DNA of 41,474 nt from Bacillus thermozeamaize (GCA_002159075.1 LZRT01000060.1:67475-108948); one strand, 5' to 3'; shown: positions 24,704 through 34,709, counted from the stretch's first letter. Notes: generated by a model from the letters alone, not told the origin. A program made the numbers and translations.

Positions 24704-24941
24704 CTTACGCGTTTTATATAGTTATATGTTGAGTTTGGTGACGACAAATGATGATATTGCAGTGAAGTGCTTTTTTGCTTCCCTTACGCAGAATCGGGAT
24801 AGGACAAGACTTTTTGACGTATTGGTTTTATTTTTGTAATAAAAGATTGGTGCCTTACTGCAAAACAATGTAAAATAGTTGACGGCACAAATGTCAAAAA
24901 CCTTAAACTATAAAGGAGTTTTGCTGTAAGTCTTTAAGGGG
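24704..24941 (+). promoter_or_regulatory. CRISPR leader
   Basis: These 238 bp are clearly AT-rich and directly precede the first repeat. TTGACG (24814-24819) and TAATAA (24837-24842), spaced 17 bp, make a good promoter for pre-crRNA, about 100 bp before the array. A second TTGACG lies at 24879-24884. The leader assignment is supported by the degenerate last repeat at the other end and by uniform repeats at this end. Part of the original leader may lie on the other side of the insertion element. Confidence 0.7.
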
Positions 24942-27900
24942 GTTTTATCTGAACGTAGTGGGATATAAAATTGATTCTTTCTTGTCATTTTCGGTATTTT
25001 GCTGGTCGTGTTTTATCTGAACGTAGTGGGATATAAAACTGGGATTTCCTTGAATTCGTTCTGAGGAAGTATGCGTTTTATCTGAACGTAGTGGGATATA
25101 AAAAAGACATCGAAGAAGCGGAACTTGAACTTGATTGAGGTTTTATCTGAACGTAGTGGGATATAAAAATGGTCGATGAAACGAGTTGTGACATCCGTGA
25201 TTCTGTTTTATCTGAACGTAGTGGGATATAAAAGTGAGTGGTGCACTTAATCAGTATCAGTATCGGCTTCGTTTTATCTGAACGTAGTGGGATATAAAAT
25301 GTAAGACAGAAAGTTCTACCAAATCACGAGGAGAAAGTTTTATCTGAACGTAGTGGGATATAAAAGGGAAGGCGGTGATATGTCATCCCCTAAACACTTC
25401 GAGTTTTATCTGAACGTAGTGGGATATAAAACTGCCGGTCCAGCTCCGGCCGGCGCCAGATCAAGTCAGTTTTATCTGAACGTAGTGGGATATAAAATCA
25501 AAAAAATGCTGAACCATTTTAGGTACATCCAAAAGTTTTATCTGAACGTAGTGGGATATAAAACCGCAAACAGTATCCCTCGCATTTCAAAGTACAACGG
25601 TTTTATCTGAACGTAGTGGGATATAAAATGGAAATATTCTTCGCGTCAGCTACCGCCTGCTCTGTTTTATCTGAACGTAGTGGGATATAAAAAAATGTTC
25701 GCAACAAAAAAAGTAGCGTCCGCGTCGCTAGTTTTATCTGAACGTAGTGGGATATAAAATGTATCAGCACCTGGAAAAACTGCGTCGCGCCGGGGTGTTT
25801 TATCTGAACGTAGTGGGATATAAAAGTGATCGGGTTTCGAGTACACCCGCTGCGCTGAGTGTTTTATCTGAACGTAGTGGGATATAAAGCTAGCGAAAAA
25901 ATAGTGGGAATGGAAGTGGGAAAACGTTTTATCTGAACGTAGTGGGATATAAAGCAATTATTCTGCTAAAAAATTGCCGAACAGTTCGGCGTTTTATCTG
26001 AACGTAGTGGGATATAAAGCATCGACGCGGATGATGATGTTTTTTTGCTTTTTCAGTTTTATCTGAACGTAGTGGGATATAAAGTACATCATTGGTCTGC
26101 TGCCTCTTGTCTACGTGCTAGTTTTATCTGAACGTAGTGGGATATAAAGCTGAAGCAAAAACTCCTTCGTCTCCTGAGCTGGGAACGTTTTATCTGAACG
26201 TAGTGGGATATAAAGCGGCGCAAGATACTTATCCCGCATCTCCTCGTACTGTTTTATCTGAACGTAGTGGGATATAAAGGGCATCCAGTTCCATGAGCTG
26301 CAGTTTCGTCGGTTGTTTTATCTGAACGTAGTGGGATATAAAGCGGCACGTAGATAGCTTCGTGCTGGACGACTCCGACGGTTTTATCTGAACGTAGTGG
26401 GATATAAAGCCGTCCCCTCATTGCAGAATCCAAATCAGACACCACCGTTTTATCTGAACGTAGTGGGATATAAAGTGATCCCCGACCTACGTTGACCCTT
26501 GTCATCGACAGTTTTATCTGAACGTAGTGGGATATAAAGAGCTTTTTGTCGTCAATGAGTCCCGCCTGTTCCAACCGTTTTATCTGAACGTAGTGGGATA
26601 TAAAGGTTGTACGGTTGACGCTTGAACGGCTGTCATCTGTTGTTTTATCTGAACGTAGTGGGATATAAAGTAGAAGTGAATGAGGATTTTATGGGTATGC
26701 CTTTTCGTTTTATCTGAACGTAGTGGGATATAAAGCGGGTTCGGCTCCGGTTCCGGCTCCGGCTCCGGTTCGTTTTATCTGAACGTAGTGGGATATAAAG
26801 TGCTTTTTATGACTGGGAGCAGTTTATATCTATAAATAGTTTTATCTGAACGTAGTGGGATATAAAGAGGTTTCATCACCCATAGCGGCCCTGGCCATTC
26901 GTGTTTTATCTGAACGTAGTGGGATATAAAGATAGAGTTTGTGGACGTTCTCCATTTTTTGTATAAAGTTTTATCTGAACGTAGTGGGATATCAAAGAGA
27001 TAAGCCATTCAGTTTCGCCGTGGCAGGTATCGGGTTTTATCTGAACGTAGTGGGATATAAAGTGTGCATGACGAGGTGGTTCTCGAAATGCCGATAGGTT
27101 TTATCTGAACGTAGTGGGATATAAAGTGATCCCTAATGTCGATCATCAAGTAATCACCTCGTTAGTTTTATCTGAACGTAGTGGGATATAAAGATGACGG
27201 CCGAAGAGCTTGCTTTCCGGGCGATGAAGGGTTTTATCTGAACGTAGTGGGATATAAAGGCGAACGGCAGATGCAACAGCAATTGCAAGAAACGAGTTTT
27301 ATCTGAACGTAGTGGGATATAAAGCCCTGGCATGCGGCGCATGATATCACATATCTCTTTTGGTTTTATCTGAACGTAGTGGGATATAAAGCTGACTTGA
27401 GTAATAATCCCCGAGGATAACCGTCGCCGTTTTATCTGAACGTAGTGGGATATAAAGTGGCAATGAGAACGGAAACTTTGTCGTGATGAGTGCGTTTTAT
27501 CTGAACGTAGTGGGATATAAAGACGTGCTTGCTTGGTTTTACGGCTGTTGGGAATCGGGTTTTATCTGAACGTAGTGGGATATAAAGAGGCAAGGAGCTC
27601 GCCCTTGCGCATCCCGGTGTAGGTTTTATCTGAACGTAGTGGGATATAAAGCCGGGATCACGTTCGTCACGCAATCAGGCAGCTCCAGGGTTTTATCTGA
27701 ACGTAGTGGGATATAAAGCCGGTTCGTTAGGTTCGTCAATGAACTCACGGAAAATGTTTTATCTGAACGTAGTGGGATATAAAGGCGGACAGCGTGTTTA
27801 TGTTCGTTGGGGTGACGATAGGTTTTATCTGAACGTAGTGGGATATAAAGCCGCATAGTTATCTTTCATGGCAGCTGCGGCTTCCTGTTTTATCTGAACG

Positions 27901-29676
27901 TAGTGGGATATAAAGCTATTGCATATCGCCCCTATCTCGTACCCTTTACGGTTTTATCTGAACGTAGTGGGATATAAAGTGACGAATACTATACACATAT
28001 GCATACACATATACAGTTTTATCTGAACGTAGTGGGATATAAAGTGTTTTGGATGTCTTCAACAAACCGCTCGTCAAGGCCGTTTTATCTGAACGTAGTG
28101 GGATATAAAGCGGGCTTGCCCCGCCACCTATACGCAAGCAACCGCGTTTTATCTGAACGTAGTGGGATATAAAGTTGTCGCGGCTGTATGGCGGAACAAA
28201 TGCGGATGGACGTTTTATCTGAACGTAGTGGGATATAAAGAAGTTATTGAGTAGTCAATACCCTTTTAAGTAAAATGTTTTATCTGAACGTAGTGGGATA
28301 TAAAGCAGTTTACGAAACTGAAATCAGAGATGATGACGGGGCGTTTTATCTGAACGTAGTGGGATATAAAGGTGTTCTGTATGCGGCACCAGTTTTATGG
28401 AAGAGGGTTTTATCTGAACGTAGTGGGATATAAAGGGCGCTCACGTTCTTTCCTGTCTCTGGATGGACAAGGGTTTTATCTGAACGTAGTGGGATATAAA
28501 GTGAAGTCGCTCAGGAGTGTGGCTGTGCGTTCTTTTACGTTTTATCTGAACGTAGTGGGATATAAAGAGAAGCAGAGCAACTGGCCAATTTCATGGATGT
28601 GGACGTTTTATCTGAACGTAGTGGGATATAAAGGTTAAACGGCGTGCGGTTGAACGGGGAACGGTTGAGTTTTATCTGAACGTAGTGGGATATAAAGCAT
28701 ATTGAGCAAGCCTTAAAATCCACCTAACCCCATAGTTTTATCTGAACGTAGTGGGATATAAAGGTAGTTGGGGCTACCCTGCTGTATTTGTAACAGCAAG
28801 TTTTATCTGAACGTAGTGGGATATAAAGCCGCTCATACACCGCCGCCACCTTCCGCAACGCCACGGTTTTATCTGAACGTAGTGGGATATAAAGAAAAAA
28901 TCGATAAGGTCGTCTGGTTCTGCCCCGTTTCGCGTTTTATCTGAACGTAGTGGGATATAAAGAAGGGAACCGTCTGTCCTGACTGCCGCAAAGTGACGTG
29001 GTTTTATCTGAACGTAGTGGGATATAAAGAAAAACGGATGCCTGTCTGAATCCATGCGCGAAATCAGGTTTTATCTGAACGTAGTGGGATATAAAGCGTC
29101 CTCCGGTGCTTTGCTGGCGATGTATGACGAGTGTTTTATCTGAACGTAGTGGGATATAAAGCTGTGTCAAAATCCCATTTGCGCCCACCGTTTTATCTGA
29201 ACGTAGTGGGATATAAAGAAGGGAACCGTCTGTCCTGACTGCCGCAAAGTGACGTGGTTTTATCTGAACGTAGTGGGATATAAAGCACGAAACAGTATCT
29301 GCCGTCCTCTACCCGCCCAACGGTTTTATCTGAACGTAGTGGGATATAAAGTGAAACGGGCGAGGTTTACCGAACGAAGCAACGCTTGTTTTATCTGAAC
29401 GTAGTGGGATATAAAGTCGGTGTCGTAGTAAGTAATTGTCCTTGTGGAATATTGTTTTATCTGAACGTAGTGGGATATAAAGCCAAATAGAAAGGCGACG
29501 CTTGCCGCGCCGCCGCCTGTTTTATCTGAACGTAGTGGGATATAAAGAAGTGTCAAAATGGTGCTAATTGTGTCGCTGTGACTGTTTTATCTGAACGTAG
29601 TGGGATATAAAGTTGGCTTAGAAGTATGACGCTCCCATTTTGCTTACGTTTTTTCTGAACAATGTGGGATAAAAAG
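24942..29676 (+). CRISPR. Type I-B CRISPR array, 73 repeats and 72 spacers
   Basis: The repeat is 29 bp: it starts GTTTTATCTGAACG and ends TAGTGGGATATAAA plus A or G. I followed every repeat from 24942-24970 to 29648-29676; spacers are mostly 35-38 bp, with extremes of 28 and 39. Repeats 1-14 (to 25825) end in A. Repeats 15-72 end in G. Repeat 32 (26968-26997) has one inserted C. Repeat 73 is degenerate (GTTTTTTCTGAACAATGTGG at its start), marking the trailer end. Spacers 62 (28963-29000) and 66 (29219-29256) are identical. Open frames in the array arise only because the repeat-spacer unit is often 66 bp; they are not genes. Confidence 0.99.
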
Positions 29677-29847
29677 TCGTTTTAAGCGTGGGATTACTCC
29701 ATTTATTCATTCATTTACGAGGTGCTCCGGCTTTTAAAAATTGAATATTAAATATTATAACAATTACAAACTATTCTTGAGGAATAATTAGGAAAGATCC
29801 GGGGAGAATGACTAGTAGTGTGGATCGTACAGACCGGAGGTTGGACG
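29677..29847 (+). promoter_or_regulatory. array trailer and possible sporulation promoter of the germination operon
   Basis: The region is AT-rich. TGAATA (29742-29747) and CAAACTA (29767-29773) resemble the -35 and -10 of forespore sigma-G promoters (TGAATA, CATACTA), but the 19-bp spacing is long. GerA-type operons are normally read by sigma-G, so the match is plausible. GGAGG (29836-29840) is the ribosome site of the next gene. Confidence 0.35.
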
Positions 29848-31317
29848 ATGCGGAGAAGGAATGACAGACAGCAGAAGTGGAGTCAGTTGCTCCGGGACGT
29901 TCAAGCAGCACTGGGTTCTCCTGCGGATCTGGTTTTTAGGGCTGTGTTGGCGAAAGAAGATTATACCGTACATTGTATGTATCTGGAATCACTGGCCGAT
30001 AAAACGACGATTGACGATTATATCATGAAATCGCTGATGGGCGGTATCTTCACGGAAGTGGAACAACCTCATGTCGACGGGAACCGTTTTGTGCGTGCGC
30101 TGCCCTTTTCGTCCACCTCTCCTGAAGCGTTGCTCGAACATACGGTGGATGCATTGCTGATGGGCCAGTGCGCGCTCGTCGATTTTCACGCGGATCGCAT
30201 TTGTTTTATCAATGTGGTCAGTCCGAAACATCGCCAGATTGAAGAACCGAAATCCGAATCGACGGTTCGCGGTCCGCAAGAAGGGTTTACGGAACATATC
30301 GAAACCAACGTCGGCTTGATCCGCAAAAGGCTCCGAAACCCGCACCTCCGGTTTGAGAAAATGATCATCGGAAATCAAACCCGTACGACCGTGATGTTGG
30401 TGTATGTGGTTCATGTCGCTCCCGATGCATTGATCATGGAAGCGAGGAGGAGACTTCAGGCGATACAGACGGACAGCGTACTGGAAAGCACCTTTATTGA
30501 AGAATATATTCAGGACCGGATGTGGAGCCTTTTTCCGACGTTGAACAATACAGAAAAACCGGATGTGGTGGTGGCGCAGCTGTTGGAAGGGAAAGTGGCC
30601 GTCATGGTGGATGGCACGCCAAACGCATTGATTGCCCCAATGACGTTTTTCGAATTTTTTACGTCACCGGAAGATTATTACCAACGGGCGGATATCGCCA
30701 CGTTCATCCGCTGGATGCGTCTGTTTTCTTTTCTTATTGCGGTATTCGTTCCTTCCATGTATGTGGCCGTCACCACGTTTCATCAGGAATTGTTGCCCAC
30801 GCAATTGCTGATCAACTTGTCGGCGCAACGAGAAGGCGTTCCCTTTCCTTCCCTGACGGAAGTGTTGCTGATGGAAGTGGTGTTCGAAATCATCCGGGAG
30901 GCGGGGCTTCGCATGCCCAGAGCGCTTGGCCAGGCGCTGTCCATCGTTGGAGCCATCGTGCTCGGCCAAGCGGCGGTGGACGCGGGCCTGATCTCCGCCG
31001 CGATTGTGATCGTGGTAGCCATTACGGGAATTACCAATATTGCCGTTCCCACCTACAGTTTCGGCATCTCTCAGCGCCTGATCCGTTTTTCGTTCGTGTT
31101 GTTGGCCGGTTTCATGGGTTTGGTGGGCATTTTGTGCGGCTTGCTTTTTCTGATTGCCCACCTGGCATCGCTCAAATCCTTCGGCGAACCTTACTTGAAG
31201 CCTGTCGCTCCGGTAAACGTAACCGATTTGAGAGAGGTGTTTGTCCGGTTGCCCAGACCGATGATGAAACCCAAACGATTGCCCAAGAATATGAAAAGTT
31301 TGATAAGAAAGAAGTGA
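29848..31317 (+). CDS. Spore germinant receptor A subunit (GerA family)
   Basis: ATG 29848 lies 7 bp after GGAGG; GTG 29818 is in frame but has no ribosome site. The product has 489 residues. The first half is a soluble domain (VFRAVLAKEDYTVHCMYLESLADKTTIDDYIMKSL, later EGKVAVMVDGTPNALIAP). The second half holds several transmembrane helices with FPSLTEVLLMEVVFEIIREAGLRMPRALGQALSIVGAIVLGQAAV, the best-conserved stretch of GerAA/GerKA proteins. It sits in the spore inner membrane, where A, B and C subunits sense nutrients and trigger germination. Genes for the lipoprotein C subunit, the B subunit and a small D-like protein follow. The germinant is not predictable. Confidence 0.95.
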   Translation: MRRRNDRQQKWSQLLRDVQAALGSPADLVFRAVLAKEDYTVHCMYLESLADKTTIDDYIMKSLMGGIFTEVEQPHVDGNRFVRALPFSSTSPEALLEHTVDALLMGQCALVDFHADRICFINVVSPKHRQIEEPKSESTVRGPQEGFTEHIETNVGLIRKRLRNPHLRFEKMIIGNQTRTTVMLVYVVHVAPDALIMEARRRLQAIQTDSVLESTFIEEYIQDRMWSLFPTLNNTEKPDVVVAQLLEGKVAVMVDGTPNALIAPMTFFEFFTSPEDYYQRADIATFIRWMRLFSFLIAVFVPSMYVAVTTFHQELLPTQLLINLSAQREGVPFPSLTEVLLMEVVFEIIREAGLRMPRALGQALSIVGAIVLGQAAVDAGLISAAIVIVVAITGITNIAVPTYSFGISQRLIRFSFVLLAGFMGLVGILCGLLFLIAHLASLKSFGEPYLKPVAPVNVTDLREVFVRLPRPMMKPKRLPKNMKSLIRKK

Positions 31318-31330
31318 TCCAGGGGTGAAT

Positions 31331-32506
31331 ATGGGGACAGGATCGGTCGTGAAGGGGTTGATCGTGCCAGCTTTGCTGTCCATCCTTCTGACCGGCTGCT
31401 GGGACAAAATCGAACTGAACCAATTGGCGCTCGTCAGCATGATTGGAGCGGATATTGAACCGGAAAGCGGTATAAAAACGATATATTATCAGGTCATCAA
31501 TCCATTGAGCGGCGCTTCGGCCATGGGAACGACAGGGGGGGATCAGGCACCCGTGTACACTTACAAAATCAGCGGCCGGTCTTTTGGGGAGATCCGATCC
31601 AACGTTTATCAACGATTGCCGCGCAGGCTTTTCGTCGCTCATTATAAAGCGGTGGTCGTATCGGAAAGAGCGGCGGAACACGGGATTCGCGACATCGTCA
31701 ATTATATCGAAGTGCAGCAAAACGCCCGTTCTTCGATTCCCATGCTGGTGGCGGATGGTTCGATATCAAAAATCATGAAGACGTATACGCCGCTCGAATC
31801 TCTTCCTTCCGATTCCGTCGAATCCAGGTTAAGGTTTTTGGCTGAGGATTCGTTGTTCATAGGGAAGCATATCCGGGTGAAAGATGTCAGCGAACGGATG
31901 CAGCAATCCAGGCCGGTCGTATTGCCCTTGATCAGGGAGGCAGCGGGAAGTTCGTTTCATGACAGCGGTAAACGAGCGGCGGAGATTGACGCCAATAAAG
32001 GCATATTTCTTATCGGTGGAGGGGCGGTCATTCAGAATTACCGGCTGGCGGGACGGCTCAACGAGAACGATATGATTTGGTACCATCTGCTGACCGGTGA
32101 AACGGGAGAGCAGAAAATCATGTTGAAAGTGGGCGGGAAACAAGTGACCGTGGTGATGAAGCCAGTCCGTTTTGATCAAGCAGCCGCATACCGGCGCAAC
32201 AAGCCAGTTGTATCGATCCGTCTGGATCTTGAGCTTTCGACCAGTCTTGCCACCGAATCCATTCCGCGTACTTGGGAGGATGTGGAACAGCTTGAAAGGG
32301 AAGTGAAGGAACAGATCACCGATGGGTTATACGCATTTTACAACAAAACGAAGGAGAAAGGGTGGGATCTTTTGGGGTTGAAGGAGACGGTAAGGCGCCA
32401 TTTGCCGCAACTTGATCCCGGCAGCGCCGGTTTGAACGATGTGGATGTGGTGATCAACGTGGGCGCGAAATTATTGCAGCCCGGAAGCATCAACCAACCA
32501 TTTTAG
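31331..32506 (+). CDS. Spore germinant receptor C subunit, lipoprotein (Ger(x)C family)
   Basis: ATG 31331 follows AGGGGTG; GTG 31325 is an alternative that adds two residues. The 391-residue protein opens with a short hydrophobic signal and a lipobox, LLTGCWD, typical of GerAC/GerKC. Downstream, IELNQLALVSMIGADIE and the C-terminal domain from about residue 200 (GIFLIGGGAVIQNYRLAGRLNENDM) follow the family plan. The protein should be anchored by diacylglycerol to the outer face of the spore inner membrane. The gene is 13 bp after the A subunit gene and 12 bp before the B subunit gene. Confidence 0.93.
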   Translation: MGTGSVVKGLIVPALLSILLTGCWDKIELNQLALVSMIGADIEPESGIKTIYYQVINPLSGASAMGTTGGDQAPVYTYKISGRSFGEIRSNVYQRLPRRLFVAHYKAVVVSERAAEHGIRDIVNYIEVQQNARSSIPMLVADGSISKIMKTYTPLESLPSDSVESRLRFLAEDSLFIGKHIRVKDVSERMQQSRPVVLPLIREAAGSSFHDSGKRAAEIDANKGIFLIGGGAVIQNYRLAGRLNENDMIWYHLLTGETGEQKIMLKVGGKQVTVVMKPVRFDQAAAYRRNKPVVSIRLDLELSTSLATESIPRTWEDVEQLEREVKEQITDGLYAFYNKTKEKGWDLLGLKETVRRHLPQLDPGSAGLNDVDVVINVGAKLLQPGSINQPF

Positions 32507-32518
32507 GAGGGGAGCAAC

Positions 32519-33613
32519 ATCCTATCGCGCTGGCAGTTTTATCTTCTGACGATCAATTATTTGCTGGGCACGACGTTTTTCGTGTTGATCCAGCAACTGA
32601 TTGAACAGGGCAAGCAGGATGCGTGGCTGATGCCTTGGTGGGCGGGGGCGTTCGGGATGGTTGTCGCCTTGTTATGGGTGCTCCTTCATCGCCATTATCC
32701 CGGAAAAAGCCTGGCGCAAATTCCCATGGCGGTGCTGGGCCGTCCCTTGGGAATCGTGATTTCCATACTGTACTTCCTCCATTTTTGCCTCCTGACCGGG
32801 TGGGTGCTGCGTAATCTGAGCGATTTTTTGAACGGAACCATTATGCCTGAAACGCCGATGAGCGTTTTTCACACCATGTTTTTGTTTGTTGCCTCGTATA
32901 CGGTTTCCCAGGGTGTCGAAAGCATTGCGAGAATGAACCAATTTGTCACGCCTTTTCTTTTCTTTCCGTTTTGGTTTGTCCTGTTGTTGGCAACGAATGA
33001 TTGGGACTGGGGCCGCTTCCAACCGGCATTGCATACGGATATCTGGAAGACCATGCAAGGAAGTCATCCTTTTCTGGCTTTCCCTTACATGGAATGTGTG
33101 GTCCTGATGATGCTCTATCCGTTCGTCAAAAAGGGTGCGGGACGATCATTGGTTCTGGGGATTGGCACGGCATCCTTGTCGTTAAGCCTGACCCTGTTTA
33201 TGATCATCGGCTTGTTGGGGGTTGAGCGGGCTTCCAAGCTGACTTTTCCGGTATATACCGTCGTACAGGAAGTTTCCCTCGGTGAAATGATCGTGAACGT
33301 TCATTCGATCATTTCCGTCATCTTATTAATCCTGATCTACATCAAATTATTGGTCTTGCTATACGGTGCTTATGAGAGCTTGAACCAGGTATTTCGTCCG
33401 GAAACGAAGTGGCCGATCCTAGTCGCATTATATCTGCTCCTTATCGCGCTTGCTTCATCGATTTATGAAAATCCGATCCAAAATGGAGAATGGATATCAA
33501 AATACATGTTTATATACGACGGCTTCTTTGCCCTTTTCATTCCCGGCTTGCTGCTGGTGACCATTTGGATCAAAAAGGCATTCAAAAAATCGCGGGGGGT
33601 GTCCGGCGGATAA
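32519..33613 (+). CDS. Spore germinant receptor B subunit (GerB/APC-like permease) with a non-standard start codon
   Basis: The family N-terminus is encoded in frame as LSRWQFYLLTINYLLGTTFFVLIQQ, directly after an ideal AGGAGG (32505-32510). At the position of the expected start, 32519-32521, the codon is ATC rather than ATG. An in-frame TAG lies at 32504-32506, and no ATG, GTG or TTG occurs before TTG 32561, which would cut away most of the first helix. With ATC the product is 364 residues, the usual GerB size, with about ten transmembrane helices of the amino-acid/polyamine permease fold and the conserved ELYLLT-like first helix region. It forms the germinant-binding subunit in the spore inner membrane. 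Either ATC initiates or the gene has lost its start; the rest is intact. Confidence 0.85.
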   Translation: MLSRWQFYLLTINYLLGTTFFVLIQQLIEQGKQDAWLMPWWAGAFGMVVALLWVLLHRHYPGKSLAQIPMAVLGRPLGIVISILYFLHFCLLTGWVLRNLSDFLNGTIMPETPMSVFHTMFLFVASYTVSQGVESIARMNQFVTPFLFFPFWFVLLLATNDWDWGRFQPALHTDIWKTMQGSHPFLAFPYMECVVLMMLYPFVKKGAGRSLVLGIGTASLSLSLTLFMIIGLLGVERASKLTFPVYTVVQEVSLGEMIVNVHSIISVILLILIYIKLLVLLYGAYESLNQVFRPETKWPILVALYLLLIALASSIYENPIQNGEWISKYMFIYDGFFALFIPGLLLVTIWIKKAFKKSRGVSGG

Positions 33614-33614
33614 C

Positions 33615-33824
33615 ATGTTCGCGTTTCATGCATGGTTCGTGCCGTTGGTTGTGTGGGTCCTGATTTGGCTCTTTTGGAAGAAACATCGTAGAGATGCTGT
33701 TTTATTTTTTGTCCTGTCTCTGGCCGCATACGGAGTATGGCTCGGCATCGTAAACCAGCGGCCGTTTATCATCACGATTTTCTTGGCAAAGGTTTTTGAT
33801 AGCCTGAAGTTATGGGTGAGTTGA
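33615..33824 (+). CDS. small two-helix membrane protein, possible germinant receptor D subunit
   Basis: ATG 33615 begins one base after the stop of the B subunit gene. The 69-residue protein has two hydrophobic segments (WFVPLVVWVLIWLFW and AVLFFVLSLAAYGVWLGIV) separated by the basic loop KKHRRD. Small two-helix D proteins accompany several GerA-type operons, for example GerKD and GerUD in Bacillus, where they tune the germination rate. Sequence similarity among D proteins is low, so the call rests on size, topology and position. Confidence 0.6.
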   Translation: MFAFHAWFVPLVVWVLIWLFWKKHRRDAVLFFVLSLAAYGVWLGIVNQRPFIITIFLAKVFDSLKLWVS

Positions 33825-33828
33825 CCTT

Positions 33829-33856
33829 TTGGTCCGTTTGTAACCTCTTGGTCCGT
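33829..33856 (+). repeat. short direct repeat before the GDPD gene
   Basis: TTGGTCCGT occurs at 33829-33837 and 33848-33856, 19 bp apart, between the germination operon and the phosphodiesterase gene. It could be a regulator site. No clear promoter is seen. Confidence 0.3.
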
Positions 33857-33940
33857 CGTCACATATGTTAACGCATGTCTTGGTTGAACGTATCTCTTGG
33901 GTGAAAAAGGCACGTCAAGACCTGATGGAGGGTACGGGTG

Positions 33941-34696
33941 ATGTCTGTCAAAATTATCGGGCACCGTGGGGATCCGGAGCATGCGCCGGAGAATACGATG
34001 GCTTCCTTTAAAAAGGCGATCCAGGCGGGCGTGGACGGGATTGAGCTGGATGTACACATGAGCCGGGATCGGACGCTGGTGGTTCATCATGATGAAACCG
34101 TCATGACTCCGGATGGCGAACGGCCGATTGCTCATCTGACCTGGAGCCAGCTGAAGGCCATCCCTGGCGGGGCGGGGGAACGGATGCCCGCTTTGACGGA
34201 GGTTTTACGCTGGGCGAAGCGCAAGGGAGTATGGCTGAACCTGGAGCTGAAAGGCGGGCCCGGGCGATACCCTGGCATGGAGCAGGCGGTGCATCGGCTG
34301 GTCAAGGCGCACGGATTGATAAATCAGGTGCTCATTTCTTCCTTTCACGCCGGCATGCTGCAAGCGCTGAAACGAATGGATCCGGGTGTGTCCGTCGGTC
34401 TGCTGCATTACACGGACGGGTTCGATCCGCTGGGGACTGCCTTGCGTATCGGCGCGCAGGCGTTGCATCCTTTTTTTACGAGTGTGTCGCCGCAGCTGGT
34501 GAATGATTGTCACAGGGTCGGGTTGAATGTGTACCCATGGACAGTGGATGACCTGCATCTTGCCAAAGGCCTGATCCAGATGGGGGTTGATGGCATCATT
34601 ACCAACACGCCGAAACAGATGGTGCGGCTCCGTGATCAATTGCAGCGTTCTCCCCGACGGAAAAAAGGACGAAGCGGGGAAGGCAAGCGTTTGTGA
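33941..34696 (+). CDS. Glycerophosphodiester phosphodiesterase (cytoplasmic GDPD/UgpQ type)
   Basis: ATG 33941 follows GGAGGGT; GTG 33938 in frame is less well placed. The product has 251 residues without a signal peptide, so it should act in the cytoplasm, unlike secreted GlpQ. It shows the family motifs HRGDPEHAPENTMASFKKA, then DGIELDVHMSRDRTLVVHHD (metal ligands Glu and Asp, catalytic His), LNLELKG and, near the end, VYPWTVDD and GVDGIITNTP. It hydrolyses glycerophosphodiesters to glycerol-3-phosphate and an alcohol, recycling phospholipid head groups. It is probably a single gene facing the next gene, which is on the other strand. Confidence 0.93.
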   Translation: MSVKIIGHRGDPEHAPENTMASFKKAIQAGVDGIELDVHMSRDRTLVVHHDETVMTPDGERPIAHLTWSQLKAIPGGAGERMPALTEVLRWAKRKGVWLNLELKGGPGRYPGMEQAVHRLVKAHGLINQVLISSFHAGMLQALKRMDPGVSVGLLHYTDGFDPLGTALRIGAQALHPFFTSVSPQLVNDCHRVGLNVYPWTVDDLHLAKGLIQMGVDGIITNTPKQMVRLRDQLQRSPRRKKGRSGEGKRL

Positions 34697-34709
34697 AGCT
34701 GTATTACTA

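Noticed and set aside
25353-29556. Chains of open frames across the array with repeated peptides such as FYLNVVGYK and LYIPLRSDKT
   Set aside because: They are translations of the CRISPR repeat. The repeat-spacer unit is often 66 bp, so frames stay open by arithmetic; no ribosome sites or independent gene signals are present.
30522-31328. 268-codon frame overlapping the germinant receptor A gene on the same strand
   Set aside because: It is an alternative frame of a clear GerA-family gene and shows no protein-like features.
32561-33613. TTG 32561 as the start of the germinant receptor B gene
   Set aside because: It would remove the conserved first residues and most of helix 1, and it has no ribosome site, unlike the ATC at 32519.
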